Shown here: piece after piece, positions 43,640 to 52,678 of the stretch
How the letters are laid out: each line of letters begins with the position of its first letter
How positions within the stretch are numbered: the stretch's first letter is position 1
Assembly: GCF_000967425.1 (NCBI RefSeq)
Contig: NZ_FO082820.1
Location: 2,480,001-2,544,000 of the forward strand
Source of the DNA: Pseudorhizobium banfieldiae
GTDB taxonomy: Bacteria; Pseudomonadota; Alphaproteobacteria; Rhizobiales; Rhizobiaceae
Reading direction: 5' to 3'
DNA length: 64,000 nucleotides
The notes under the pieces: generated by a model
Seen by the model: the letters and a program-made list of their open reading frames with translations, nothing else
What the model was told of the DNA's origin: nothing
The model's database searches: none
Position numbers and translations under genes: made by a program

Positions 43640-44590
43640 TCAGACGCCCCGCAGCCGATTGTGGATGGCCACCGCAGCGATCTCGCCCTGCGCCATGGCC
43701 ACCCCCAGCTGATTGAGCCCTGTCACTACGTCACCTACCGCAAAGCAGCCGTCAACCGCCGTCTCCTGATGGGCGCCGGTACCGATCCGCCCGTCTTCCT
43801 CGAGGACGATCCCGAGGCCCGCAGCAAGGCGCGAGCGCGGACGCACCCCGAGAGCGGAATAAAGAACCACCTCTTCGAGCCGCCTACCGTCAGAGAATGT
43901 CAGCGACGTCTCACTCTCGCCTGCCCGCTCCACCGATGAAAGGGAAGCCGTGATCACGTCGATCCGCACCTCCGAAAGGGACGCTTCGGTGTCCCCGTCC
44001 CACTCCGGCCTTTCGCCCAGCGTGGCGATGCAGACGGCATCGCTGAACGTCTGCAGAAAACGGGCTTCGGCCACTGCCCGCAGGCTATTGCCGATCACGC
44101 AGACCGGCCGGCCGGCGATCTCGAACCCGTCGCAGATCGGGCATATCCGCAGATAACCGCCGGCGATCATGTCTTCCGCGTCCGCAAACGGCGGGAGGTT
44201 GTCCTTCAGCCCGGTGGCCAGGATGATGCTCTGCGCCACAAGGCCGGAACCGTTATCTAGGCGCGCTCGGAAGAAACCGTCCCTTGTCTTTTCGAGGCCT
44301 GAAGCCGCGGCTTCGACCACCGAGACCCGCAGCAGCGCCAATTGCTCGCGCATTCGCGCCAGAAGAGCCTCGCCCCTGATACCGCCGGGAAAACCTGGAT
44401 GGTTATAGGAGCGCGGAATCAGCGAGGCACGGCTTGCTCCGCCATCGACGACGAGCGTCTTCCGGTTCATTCGGGCGAGGTAGATTGCAGCCGTCATACC
44501 GCCGGGCCCACCGCCGACAACCACGCAGTCGAACGGCGTCCCCGACATATCCTGCCGCGCAGAACCTGCGCCTGTCGTACCGCTTTCCAT
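43640..44590 (-). CDS. Thioredoxin-reductase-like FAD/NAD(P) oxidoreductase
   Basis: A 316-residue protein with FAD motif [19 protein letters not shown], redox pair C150-P-I-C153 in [14 protein letters not shown](P) site [17 protein letters not shown] and C-terminal [32 protein letters not shown]. The second nucleotide motif is GNSLRA rather than GGGxxA, so cofactor use may be altered. An alternative start is ATG 44548. The partner is not a neighbouring thioredoxin. It lies next to the universal stress protein gene, consistent with a redox stress role. Confidence 0.87.
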   Translation of the reverse strand: MESGTTGAGSARQDMSGTPFDCVVVGGGPGGMTAAIYLARMNRKTLVVDGGASRASLIPRSYNHPGFPGGIRGEALLARMREQLALLRVSVVEAAASGLEKTRDGFFRARLDNGSGLVAQSIILATGLKDNLPPFADAEDMIAGGYLRICPICDGFEIAGRPVCVIGNSLRAVAEARFLQTFSDAVCIATLGERPEWDGDTEASLSEVRIDVITASLSSVERAGESETSLTFSDGRRLEEVVLYSALGVRPRSRLAAGLGIVLEEDGRIGTGAHQETAVDGCFAVGDVVTGLNQLGVAMAQGEIAAVAIHNRLRGV

Positions 44591-44691
44591 ACTGTTCTCG
44601 TTACCGGGTCTTCAGGCGGCGACAACTCATCCGGAAGACGAGGGTTCCCAGAGCGGTCAGACGGGGCCCTTTCGCGACGTGGGCCTGCCGG

Positions 44692-45522
44692 TCAGCGAAC
44701 CAGAAGCGTGGGCAGTCTGACACCCTTCATCATTGAACTGGTTACGCCGCCGAAGATTCGCTGCCGCCAGCGGGCATGGCCATAGGCACCGAGAACCAGC
44801 ATATCCGCCGATACTTCGAGAGCACGCTGGTTCAACACGTCTTCGACGGGCCGCCCGCCGCTTGGTATCTGGTCCACGGTCACATTCACCCCGTGCCGCG
44901 CCAGGAACGTCGCAAGTTCGGCGCCGGGCTCGCCGTCATGATCCGCATAGGGGCTCTCCGGATCGACGACGGCCACATAAACCGCCTCGGCGGCCATCAG
45001 CGTGTCCATCGATTCCCGAACCGCCCGTATGGCCTCGATCTTGTTATTCCAGCCCAACATGATCCGTTTCGGACGCAGGCTGGCCTGACTGCCTTCGGGC
45101 AGGAGCAGCACCGGCGACATGGCGTCGAACAGCCCACCGTTGACGGCGATGCCGACCAAGGAAGCATCTGCCATGACCCGTGGACCTACCGTTATGAGGT
45201 CGGCATAGAAGGCGCGCCGGGTCAGTTCCTCGGTCAGGAACACCGGCTCGTCGTAGAAGCTGGCGAAGTCATAGGAGATTCCGCTGGCGGCGCAGGCAGC
45301 GTCATGCGCCTCGGCAGCCGCCTTGAAATCGTGCTGGTGATGGTGCCGGCGATCCAGCCAATCCGTGTCAACGGGGTAGTCACTCAGCGTCGGTGACAGC
45401 GCGACCTGCAACGCCAGGACCGAAAGATGCGCCTCACTTGCGGCGCAAAGTGATATCGCCTGCTGAAGGTCGGCGGCAGTCTCCTTGCCGCCGACTACGG
45501 CCAGAACGGTCTTGAACGGCAT
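44692..45522 (-). CDS. Universal stress protein with two Usp domains
   Basis: A 276-residue tandem UspA-type protein. Domain one (1-140) begins MPFKTVLAVVGGKETAADLQQAISLCAASEAHLSVLALQ. Domain two (about 150-276) begins PKRIMLGWNNKIEAIRAVRESMDTLM and ends with the nucleotide-binding pattern VLGAYGHARWRQRIFGGVTSSMMKGVRLPTLLVR. USPs of this type bind ATP and rise under low oxygen or starvation. A perfect FNR/FixK-type box lies 105 bases upstream, shared with the divergent ATPase gene. Confidence 0.9.
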   Translation of the reverse strand: MPFKTVLAVVGGKETAADLQQAISLCAASEAHLSVLALQVALSPTLSDYPVDTDWLDRRHHHQHDFKAAAEAHDAACAASGISYDFASFYDEPVFLTEELTRRAFYADLITVGPRVMADASLVGIAVNGGLFDAMSPVLLLPEGSQASLRPKRIMLGWNNKIEAIRAVRESMDTLMAAEAVYVAVVDPESPYADHDGEPGAELATFLARHGVNVTVDQIPSGGRPVEDVLNQRALEVSADMLVLGAYGHARWRQRIFGGVTSSMMKGVRLPTLLVR

Positions 45523-45626
45523 TACGATCTCCTCTCGTATCAGTCTCGAAGCCGTTCACCGGCATCGGCAGTCTGCGGGGAGCTACCCCAAGCATGCTGA
45601 TCCTTTCACAGGGAGCGGAACCCTTG

Positions 45627-45640
45627 TTGACATATATCAA
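45627..45640. promoter_or_regulatory. FNR/FixK-type anaerobox TTGAC-ATAT-ATCAA
   Basis: TTGACATATATCAA fits the TTGAT-N4-ATCAA consensus with one deviation (C for T) and has intact TTGA and TCAA ends. It is in the 190-base gap between the universal stress protein and P-type ATPase genes, 72 bases before the ATPase start. Control by FixK or FnrN is inferred. Confidence 0.7.
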
Positions 45641-45712
45641 CCTGGGCTTGGTTATCTCGAATAGGCTGGCGGACAACCCGCACGTCTCTCTGACAATGAC
45701 CGGAAAAGCCGA

Positions 45713-48349
45713 GTGAGCAACCCGACCTCTGCCAAGATGGGATTGACAGCGCTCGAAGCTGAGGAACGGCTGGCCCGATTCGGCGCCAACCTCCTGCCCG
45801 AGCCGAAGATCCCTTCATTCCTGACGACTTTCCTGCTGCAGTTCCGCAGCCCGCTCATCTACATCCTGCTTGTCGCAGCGGCCCTTTCGGCAGCCTTGGG
45901 AGACCTTGAGGACAGCTTCTTCATCGGGATCGTGCTCATGTTGAACGGCATCGTCGGCGGCTTGCAGGAGCACTCCGCCGGACGGGCCGCCGCGGCTCTG
46001 CGGAAGCTCGAGGAGGCGAGTGCCACGGTGCTGCGCGATCAGGCCGTGGTGACCATCCCCGCCCGGCTCGTCGTACCGGGTGATATCGTGCTGCTGGAGG
46101 CGGGTGCGCGGGTGCCTGCCGACGTCAGCGTGTTCCAGGCCAACGACCTTCAATGCGACGAGTCCCTGCTGACCGGAGAATCCGCTCCCGTCAAGAAGAT
46201 CATCCCGCCCGGCCAGGACGATGCCGTTCCCGCCTTTGCCGGCACCCTCGTCACGAGGGGACGCGGGCGGGGCGTGGTTGTCGCGACGGGCATGTCGAGC
46301 GAGATCGGCAGGATCGCGGCGGAGCTTGGAAACGAGCCTTCTGCCAAGCCGCCGCTGATGATCCGACTCGCGAGGTTCTCCAACCTCATTGCCTGGCTCG
46401 TCGGCTTTGCCATGCTCTTCCTGATCCTGGTGGGCCTGATCCGGGGGCTCGCTTGGGGGGACCTCTTCCTCATGGCGGTCGGCCTCGCCGTCAGCGCGAT
46501 ACCGGAAGGATTGCCGGTGGCCATTTCCGTCGCCCTGGCAATCAGCATGCGTCGCATGGCGAGACAGAACGTGATCGTGCGCCGCATGCCCGCCGTCGAA
46601 GCGCTCGGCTCCTGCACGATGATCGCCACCGACAAGACCGGCACACTCACCCTGAATGAACTCACGGTGACGGATATCGTGCTTCCGGGCGGCAGCCGTT
46701 TCGAGTGCGAGACGGGAAGCGAGATCGATGCCTGCCGAATCCTCGGCGTTGCAGGACACGACGTCTCGGCAAACGAACGTGTCTCCCGTCTGTTCAAGGC
46801 AGCATCAATGCCCAACGAGGGCGCGTTGATCCGGGATGAGAATGGCTGGGCGGGTGTCGGTGACACCGTCGACGTCGCCCTGCTGGCCGCCGCACGCAAG
46901 GCAGGCCTCGAGCATCAGGCACTGGCGGAGCACTATCCGCTTCTCACTCGCATCCCTTACGAGCCCGACCTGAAATACGCCGCCTCCTTCCACCAGCGCG
47001 GCGATGTCGTGCGCGTCTTCGCCAAAGGTTCCCCGGAGACGCTGATCGGCATGGCAGACCGGATGGACATGGGTACGGAATTTGTGCCGATCGACCGGAA
47101 AGCCCTTCTGCGACAGAAGGAGGAGATGGCGGCACGAGGTCTTCGCGTGCTGGCATTCGCCGACGGCGAGATTTCCTCGGGAGAGAGCAGCGACCTTGGG
47201 GCACACCATCTGGTCGATCTCGTCTTTCTCGGGATGGTCGGCATGCAGGATCCCGTTCGTCCCGAAGTGCCCCAGGCGGTTGCCGATTGCCGTTCGGCGG
47301 GCGTCGAGATTGCCATGGTTACGGGCGATGACCCGCAGACGGCCGCCACCATTGCACGGCACGCAGGACTCTCCTTCAAAGAGGACCAGGTGGTTACTGG
47401 CCACGACGTCGAACTGGCCGAGGAGACTGGAGAAGCAGGCCTCGATTCACTGACCGCGCACGCCCGCATCTATGCTCGCGTCGCGCCGGCACAGAAGCTT
47501 GCCATCGTTCGGTCGCTTGCCCGCAACGGGCACTTCGTCGCCGTCACGGGGGACGGCATCAATGATGCACCGGCGCTGAAGCATGCGCATGTCGGCGTAG
47601 CCATGGGCCGGAAGGGGACGGACGTCGCGAAGGAGAGCGCGGATATCGTCATCACCGACGACAATTTCTCCTCCATCGTCAGCGGCATCCGCGAGGGGCG
47701 TGTCGCCTACAGCAACATCCGCAAGGTCATCCTGATGCTGGTGACGACCGGGATCGCCGAGGTCCTGCTGTTCCTGCTGGCGATTCCGCTCGGGCTGCCG
47801 ATGCCGCTCCTGCCCGTCCAGTTGCTCTGGCTGAACCTCGTAACCAACGGTATCCAGGATGTGGCCCTGGCCGGCGAGAAGCGGGAAGGAGACGAACTTC
47901 AGCGCCCTCCGCGACGCCCCCGGGAGCCGATCTTCGACGCCATCATGATCCGCCGCATTCTTGTCACCGTCGCAGTAATGGGCTTCGGTGGCTTTGGCCT
48001 GTTCTACTGGCTGCTCGCGCAAGGATACGAAGTTTCCCAGGCACGCAACCTGCTTCTCCTCCTCTTCGTGATGTTTGAGAACGTCCAGACATTCACCAGC
48101 CGGTCCGAGCGCCGTTCGGTCTTTTCGATCCCGTTTTTCGGCAACCCCCTCCTCTTGGGGACCGTCATCACCGCCCAAGGGCTCCATATCGCCGCAATGT
48201 ACATACCCTGGCTGCGCGACACCCTCGACCTCGCCCCGATCAGCCTGGCGGAATGGGCCCTGATGCTGCTAGGTGCTGCATCGGTCATTGTGGTGACGGA
48301 ACTGGACAAGTGGCGCCTGCGTCGCACCGAGGCACGGCAGGTCACGTGA
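45713..48349 (+). CDS. P-type cation-transporting ATPase (P2-like)
   Basis: An 878-residue pump. An N-terminal cation-ATPase domain is followed by LTGESAPVKKI, the M4 motif AIPEGLPVAISVALAISMRRM, phosphorylation site D307 in ATDKTGTLTLNE, and the hinge VTGDGINDAPALKHAHVGVAMG. M6 reads WLNLVTNGIQDVALAGEK: N708 and T711 match calcium-pump ligands, but the aspartate of TDG is N712. Specificity for Ca2+, Mn2+, Mg2+ or Na+ is therefore uncertain. The start is GTG. An FNR/FixK-type box upstream suggests induction at low oxygen. Confidence 0.88.
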   Translation: MSNPTSAKMGLTALEAEERLARFGANLLPEPKIPSFLTTFLLQFRSPLIYILLVAAALSAALGDLEDSFFIGIVLMLNGIVGGLQEHSAGRAAAALRKLEEASATVLRDQAVVTIPARLVVPGDIVLLEAGARVPADVSVFQANDLQCDESLLTGESAPVKKIIPPGQDDAVPAFAGTLVTRGRGRGVVVATGMSSEIGRIAAELGNEPSAKPPLMIRLARFSNLIAWLVGFAMLFLILVGLIRGLAWGDLFLMAVGLAVSAIPEGLPVAISVALAISMRRMARQNVIVRRMPAVEALGSCTMIATDKTGTLTLNELTVTDIVLPGGSRFECETGSEIDACRILGVAGHDVSANERVSRLFKAASMPNEGALIRDENGWAGVGDTVDVALLAAARKAGLEHQALAEHYPLLTRIPYEPDLKYAASFHQRGDVVRVFAKGSPETLIGMADRMDMGTEFVPIDRKALLRQKEEMAARGLRVLAFADGEISSGESSDLGAHHLVDLVFLGMVGMQDPVRPEVPQAVADCRSAGVEIAMVTGDDPQTAATIARHAGLSFKEDQVVTGHDVELAEETGEAGLDSLTAHARIYARVAPAQKLAIVRSLARNGHFVAVTGDGINDAPALKHAHVGVAMGRKGTDVAKESADIVITDDNFSSIVSGIREGRVAYSNIRKVILMLVTTGIAEVLLFLLAIPLGLPMPLLPVQLLWLNLVTNGIQDVALAGEKREGDELQRPPRRPREPIFDAIMIRRILVTVAVMGFGGFGLFYWLLAQGYEVSQARNLLLLLFVMFENVQTFTSRSERRSVFSIPFFGNPLLLGTVITAQGLHIAAMYIPWLRDTLDLAPISLAEWALMLLGAASVIVVTELDKWRLRRTEARQVT

Positions 48350-48484
48350 CATCGTGGAGCCGGTTGCCGAACGCTGACCGCCACGGATTTTCTAGCAGAG
48401 AGGCCAAGTTTGGTGGAATTTGCCTCCTGCATCATCGCTCGGTCTGCTAGTCGTCTGCTCCCGCAGTCGAGTACCCCCGCCCCC

Positions 48485-49663
48485 ATGTCTCTCCTCCGAC
48501 GCCTCAACCCTTCGATCGTGCCCGTCAGTTCGGCAGAACGCATGCGAGCGTCCGTCGGTGCGCTGGTCGGCATCATGCTGACGGGTCTCCTGTCGCGGAT
48601 GGCGCTTGGCAATAGCGACGCGCTCCCCCTGCTCATCGCGCCGATGGGCGCCTCTGCCGTACTGCTGTTCGCGGCACCAAGCAGCCCGCTTGCCCAGCCA
48701 TGGTCGATCCTTGGCGGCAATCTCGTCTCGGCCGTCATCGGCGTTACCTGCGCACTCGCCATTGCGGATCCGGTGATCGCCGCCGGAAGTGCGATCGCGC
48801 TCTCGATCGCGCTCATGCTGCTCCTCAACTGCCTGCACCCACCGAGCGGCGCCGTCGCGCTCACCGCCGTCGTCGGCGGCGCCTCGATCCATGAGTTGGG
48901 CTACTGGTTCGTCCTCTTGCCGGTCGGTTTGAACACGATCCTGCTGCTGGTCAGCGCCTTTGCCTTCAACAATGCGACCGGGCGACGCTATCCACATGTC
49001 GCGCCCCCAGCCGCGCAGAATTCCCATGAAACAGTTGATGCCACCCCCTCCCACCGCATCGGCGTCCTTCCCGACGATCTCCGCGCTGTGCTGGAGCAGT
49101 ATGACGAGGTCGTCAACATCAGCCTCGAGGATCTGGACGCTCTCCTCCACCAGGCGCAGATCCGCGCCTACGAGCGTCGCTCCGGCGAGATCACCTGCGC
49201 CGAAATCATGTCCCGCGACGTCCTGACCGTCTCACCGGAAACCAGCCTGAAAGCCGCTTGGGAGGTGCTGGTCCGTGCAAGGATCAAGGCGCTACCCGTG
49301 GTCGCGCCGGACCGCCAGCTTGTGGGCATCGTGACACAGACGGATTTCATGCGCATGTCCGTGCTCAACCAGAAAGGCGGGCTGAAGCTCGCGACGCGCG
49401 CCGGGGGGCTTGTCCGCCGTCCAGGTATTCCGCGGACGGTCTCCGACATCATGACGCGGCGCGTCCAGTCTGCCCTCCCCGAAACCATGATCGCCAAGCT
49501 TGTGCCCCCGATGGCGGACATGGGCCTGCACCACATGCCGGTTGTCGACCACGACAATCATGTCGTCGGCATCATCACCCAGTCCGATCTCATCGCCGCA
49601 CTCTTCCAGAATGGTCGAGCAGGAATGGCGACGTTTGCGTCCGGCTACGCTGAAGCCGGGTGA
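48485..49663 (+). CDS. HPP-family membrane protein with two CBS domains
   Basis: This protein of 392 residues has an N-terminal HPP domain with four to five helices (AERMRASVGALVGIMLTG, LLIAPMGASAVLLFAAPSSPLAQPWSILGGN, LLNCLHPPSGAVALTAVVGG) and a C-terminal CBS pair (about 235-390: ITCAEIMSRDVLTVSPETSL, VSDIMTRRVQSALPETMIAKLVPPMADMGLHHMPVVD). HPP proteins have been linked to nitrite transport in plastids, and the CBS pair may sense nucleotides. A GTG at 48410 with a GAGAGG ribosome site could start it 25 codons earlier; ATG 48485 fits the family better. Confidence 0.87.
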   Translation: MSLLRRLNPSIVPVSSAERMRASVGALVGIMLTGLLSRMALGNSDALPLLIAPMGASAVLLFAAPSSPLAQPWSILGGNLVSAVIGVTCALAIADPVIAAGSAIALSIALMLLLNCLHPPSGAVALTAVVGGASIHELGYWFVLLPVGLNTILLLVSAFAFNNATGRRYPHVAPPAAQNSHETVDATPSHRIGVLPDDLRAVLEQYDEVVNISLEDLDALLHQAQIRAYERRSGEITCAEIMSRDVLTVSPETSLKAAWEVLVRARIKALPVVAPDRQLVGIVTQTDFMRMSVLNQKGGLKLATRAGGLVRRPGIPRTVSDIMTRRVQSALPETMIAKLVPPMADMGLHHMPVVDHDNHVVGIITQSDLIAALFQNGRAGMATFASGYAEAG

Positions 49664-49671
49664 CTGAGCGT

Positions 49672-49714
49672 AGTATTTTCGAACCTCTGAATTTAACCAA
49701 GGTACGAAAATACT
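49672..49714. repeat. Long imperfect hairpin after the HPP-CBS gene
   Basis: AGTATTTTCG (49672-49681) and CGAAAATACT (49705-49714) are perfect arms. Pairing continues for three more bases past one mismatch and leaves a 15-base AT-rich loop. It starts nine bases after the stop. There is no T tract, so it may protect the mRNA end or act as an operator for the next small gene. Confidence 0.5.
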
Positions 49715-49808
49715 TCTGGGGCGGCTTGAATGCAGCGCAACGTGAGTAGAGGATGCAATACGCACATAAACAACTACGTTGAATGCGTATCCATCCAGTG
49801 GGAGCGTC

Positions 49809-50018
49809 ATGCAGGACCCAATAGCAGTGATGGCAAGAAGACTGGCAGGCGACGATACTGTGTGCAGTAAGGAGATCGCTGAGGCGCTCGACTATGTGGA
49901 GGAGCAGATTCGCTCTGCCCGGGATGGTCAGGGGCCACTGCCGATGGCTGCCTTCCGGACAAGATCGCTCCTTTCCGCCGCGCTGAGGCTGCGGCAGGAA
50001 GCCGGACACTCACTCTAG
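49809..50018 (+). CDS. Hypothetical 69-residue protein
   Basis: MQDPIAVMARRLAGDDTVCSKEIAEALDYVEEQIRSARDGQGPLPMAAFRTRSLLSAALRLRQEAGHSL is a small helical soluble protein. The ATG follows GTGGGAGCGTC, which places the ribosome site well and decides against an upstream start at 49779. Family not recognised. Confidence 0.6.
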   Translation: MQDPIAVMARRLAGDDTVCSKEIAEALDYVEEQIRSARDGQGPLPMAAFRTRSLLSAALRLRQEAGHSL

Positions 50019-50162
50019 AGAAATGCGGTAGCGAGCGAGTTGGCCTTCCGGACGTCTAGCCGCGCCGCGTTTCAATGCACCCCGACATGTTCAAGTGTCC
50101 TGCGCGGCCCATGGAACCAAGCCCGCGCCAACCGGTTCAAGCCTCTTTAGAAGGAGGACGTT

Positions 50163-50648
50163 TTGAACTGGAGCGACATGTTCTTCCAGGAATGGGAGAA
50201 TATATTCAGGACCATCGTGGTGGGGCTGTTGGCTTACGTCTCGGTCATCCTGTTCATACGGATCTCCGGCAAGCGGACGCTTGCCAAGCTCAATGCCTTC
50301 GACCTGGTCGTGACGGTTGCGCTCGGATCGACCTTGTCATCTGTCCTCCTGCAGAAGTCGATATCCCTGGCCCAGGGTGTCACCGCACTTGGGTTGCTCA
50401 TCGCCCTTCAGTATCTGGTGACGTTCCTCTCCGTGCGCTCCACTCGGTTTGCCAAGCTGGTCAGGTCCCAGCCGAGCCTCCTCGCCCGCCACGGGACCTT
50501 CTATGGCGATGCGATGGTGAGGCAACGGCTGACCGAGGACGAGGTCTTGTCGGCCGTGCGTGCGCAGGGCCTGCAAGGGCTGGAGCACGTGGAAGCAGTG
50601 ATCCTGGAAAGCGACGGCTCGCTCAGCATCATCCCGCGGCAGGACTGA
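50163..50648 (+). CDS. DUF421 (YetF-like) membrane protein
   Basis: A 161-residue protein starting with TTG, supported by the strong AAGGAGGA site five bases upstream. Three membrane helices (about 14-34, 46-66, 70-88) carry RISGKRTLAKLNAFDLVVTVALGSTLSSVLL, the DUF421 hallmark. The cytoplasmic domain follows (LVRSQPSLLARHGTFYGDAMVRQRLTEDEVLSAVRAQGLQGLEHVEAVILESDGSLSIIPR). Function unknown; such proteins are tied to membrane stress in some bacteria. Confidence 0.9.
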   Translation: MNWSDMFFQEWENIFRTIVVGLLAYVSVILFIRISGKRTLAKLNAFDLVVTVALGSTLSSVLLQKSISLAQGVTALGLLIALQYLVTFLSVRSTRFAKLVRSQPSLLARHGTFYGDAMVRQRLTEDEVLSAVRAQGLQGLEHVEAVILESDGSLSIIPRQD

Positions 50649-50785
50649 GCAACCACGGTCTTAGCTTTAAGGGTCGCACATCTGCCGGACGCACCAGCGA
50701 CTTGCTGTCGCAGACGATGCTGCGATCTGAGAGGGCGTGAAAATAGCTGCTAGAACAGTCGGATTGCGAAGCGAGGACCGGTTCT

Positions 50786-51994
50786 ATGGCCAACGACTTC
50801 AATGCCGAACTGCATGCGCGTCCCTCCATCAAGTTTCTTGGGCCCGCGATTGTCGAGCACGTTGCACTCATGCCGGCCAAGTTCGTTGGGCAGCATAGTA
50901 CGCAGGCGGTCGTCGGTGCGTCTGTTGCTGGTGACAGGCATGTTAGCAGCCAGATCGAATATCATACGGAATTCATAACCATCACGGTCGTGACGCAACT
51001 GGACACGCAGCCGGCGGAATGGCCTGAAAGCCAGCTTTCGGTCGCAGATTTCCAAAAACTGGCGGCGACACCCGATGCAGAGCTCATCTGCCGGACGTCC
51101 ATCCTGGTCGCCGGTACGGCCCCGCGCGAGATCGCACCGGTCCTCTCGAAGCTTGGTTTCGGCGACACCGCCGTCTCCTCGGTCGGCCAAGGTTCTGCCC
51201 ATGTCTGCTCCGACTTCCGTCTCCACGGCGACGGGTCGACCCGCGTCGTTCTCTTCAATCAGGACCTGAACGCCTCCCGTTTGGGGCGGATGGTGAGGAG
51301 GATCTACGAGATCGAGACCTACCGTGCCATGGCACTACTGGGCCTGCCTGAGGCGCGACGCCTCGCTCCGCTTCTGGGAGATTATGATGCGAAGCTGGTT
51401 GAACTGAGCAATCGCAATCTGGCGACGCCGAGGTCCGAGCACAAGAGATTGCTGGACGACATTACCGCGCTTTCAGCCGAGGTGATCTCGGCGACGGCAG
51501 AGACACGCAACCGGTTCGGCGCAACGGCCGCCTATGCGGCAATCGTCGATGAACGGATCGCGGAGCTTCGCGAAGAACGCGTCGAAGGCTTCCAGCGCTT
51601 CGGCGTCTTTGTTGACCGGCGGTTCAAGCCTGCCGTGCGAACCTGCGCCGCAACAGCCGTGCGCCTCGATCAGTTGTCACGCGCGACGATGCATCTCATC
51701 GACCTGCTGCAGACTCGCATACAGGTCGAGATCGAATACCAGAACTCTCTGCAGATAAAGGCGATGGCGGAGAGGACCGCCACCCAGATCAGGATTCAAC
51801 GGGCTGTCGAGGGCTTCTCGATCATCGCCATCAGCTACTACCTCCTGAGCCTCATGAAGGTGGTGATCGAGAGCATGAAATATGCCGGCTACAGCGTAAG
51901 CCCACTCGTCATGCTGATATCCATACCTGTCGTCGTCGGCGCCGTGGCACTGACGATCCTGCGGGTAAGGCATGCGCTCACGTCCGGAAAATGA
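50786..51994 (+). CDS. DUF3422 membrane-anchored protein
   Basis: A 402-residue protein that begins MANDFNAELHARPSIKFLGPAIVEHVALM and has the DUF3422 body: QIEYHTEFITITVV, FHLHGDG-like FRLHGDGSTRVVLFNQDLNASRLGRMVRRIYEIETYRAMALLGLPEARRL. Long helices and two C-terminal membrane segments follow (FSIIAISYYLLSLMKVVIES and SPLVMLISIPVVVGAVALTIL). Function is unknown; it may be a regulatory membrane anchor. A 14-bp hairpin lies between it and the convergent pseudoazurin gene. Confidence 0.9.
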   Translation: MANDFNAELHARPSIKFLGPAIVEHVALMPAKFVGQHSTQAVVGASVAGDRHVSSQIEYHTEFITITVVTQLDTQPAEWPESQLSVADFQKLAATPDAELICRTSILVAGTAPREIAPVLSKLGFGDTAVSSVGQGSAHVCSDFRLHGDGSTRVVLFNQDLNASRLGRMVRRIYEIETYRAMALLGLPEARRLAPLLGDYDAKLVELSNRNLATPRSEHKRLLDDITALSAEVISATAETRNRFGATAAYAAIVDERIAELREERVEGFQRFGVFVDRRFKPAVRTCAATAVRLDQLSRATMHLIDLLQTRIQVEIEYQNSLQIKAMAERTATQIRIQRAVEGFSIIAISYYLLSLMKVVIESMKYAGYSVSPLVMLISIPVVVGAVALTILRVRHALTSGK

Positions 51995-52020
51995 CGCAGG
52001 GCGGAACGATCCTAATCAAT

Positions 52021-52053
52021 GGAGGGCTCTGCGATTGCCTCGCAGAGCCCTCC
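52021..52053. terminator. Hairpin between convergent DUF3422 and pseudoazurin genes
   Basis: GGAGGGCTCTGCGA (52021-52034) and TCGCAGAGCCCTCC (52040-52053) make a perfect 14-bp stem. T tracts are poor on both sides, but the position between two stops supports a terminator. Confidence 0.75.
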
Positions 52054-52064
52054 TCGGTAACCGA

Positions 52065-52505
52065 TCAGTTGCCAGCCTCGATCTCGGAAAAGATCTCTTC
52101 GGCAACCTTCTTCGCCTTCCCCGGATACTTCACCGCTTTGGCGGATTCCAGATTGGAAGGTTCACCCGCGACGATGGCACCGATCATACCCATGCCGACA
52201 TGCGGCGTGCACTGGTACATGTAGACGCCCGGCGTTTCGATGGTAACGGTGATCTCCTCGTTGACCTTGCCCTTCCAGGGGGAGGCACCATCAGGTACGC
52301 CATTCTTCATGCTGGCGGAGTTGTGGCCTTTGTCGGTTGCGATGAACGTCACGGTATCACCAACCTCGACCCTCACAAGGCGCGGCTCGAAGACCATCGC
52401 CGACCCGTTGGAGCCCTTGTTCTTCATCTCCACCCTGTAGTCAGCGGCAAGCGCGGATCCAGCAAGCATGGATGAAACGAACGCTGCAAGAATCAGTGTC
52501 TTCAC
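52065..52505 (-). CDS. Pseudoazurin, blue copper electron carrier
   Basis: A 146-residue protein starting with GTG after AGGAGAGTATTC. The signal peptide is VKTLILAAFVSSMLAGSALA. The cupredoxin body has copper ligands H61 (KGHNSA), C99, H102 and M107 (YQCTPHVGMGMIG), with pseudoazurin spacing. It carries electrons in the periplasm, and in Paracoccus pseudoazurin can serve the Sox system. It follows soxD at 173 bases on the same strand, so it may take electrons from SoxXA or SoxCD here. Confidence 0.92.
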   Translation of the reverse strand: MKTLILAAFVSSMLAGSALAADYRVEMKNKGSNGSAMVFEPRLVRVEVGDTVTFIATDKGHNSASMKNGVPDGASPWKGKVNEEITVTIETPGVYMYQCTPHVGMGMIGAIVAGEPSNLESAKAVKYPGKAKKVAEEIFSEIEAGN

Positions 52506-52678
52506 GAATACTCTCCTGTTTTCGGCAACATCATCTGCACAATGCGGAACCCGAGCCCGCAACGCGTGCCTTCTGCGTCGCCGTCCTTGTGAACTGAAGA
52601 AGATGCGACCCCGCCAAGGACTTGGCCCGTGCGTAAGCAACAGGCCATTGCCTTGGCGGCGAGTTACGCTTTAGCCGC

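Noticed and set aside
52613-52626. GCCAAG-GA-CTTGGC palindrome between soxD and the pseudoazurin gene
   Set aside because: It is a short GC-containing repeat with no promoter context; chance is likely.
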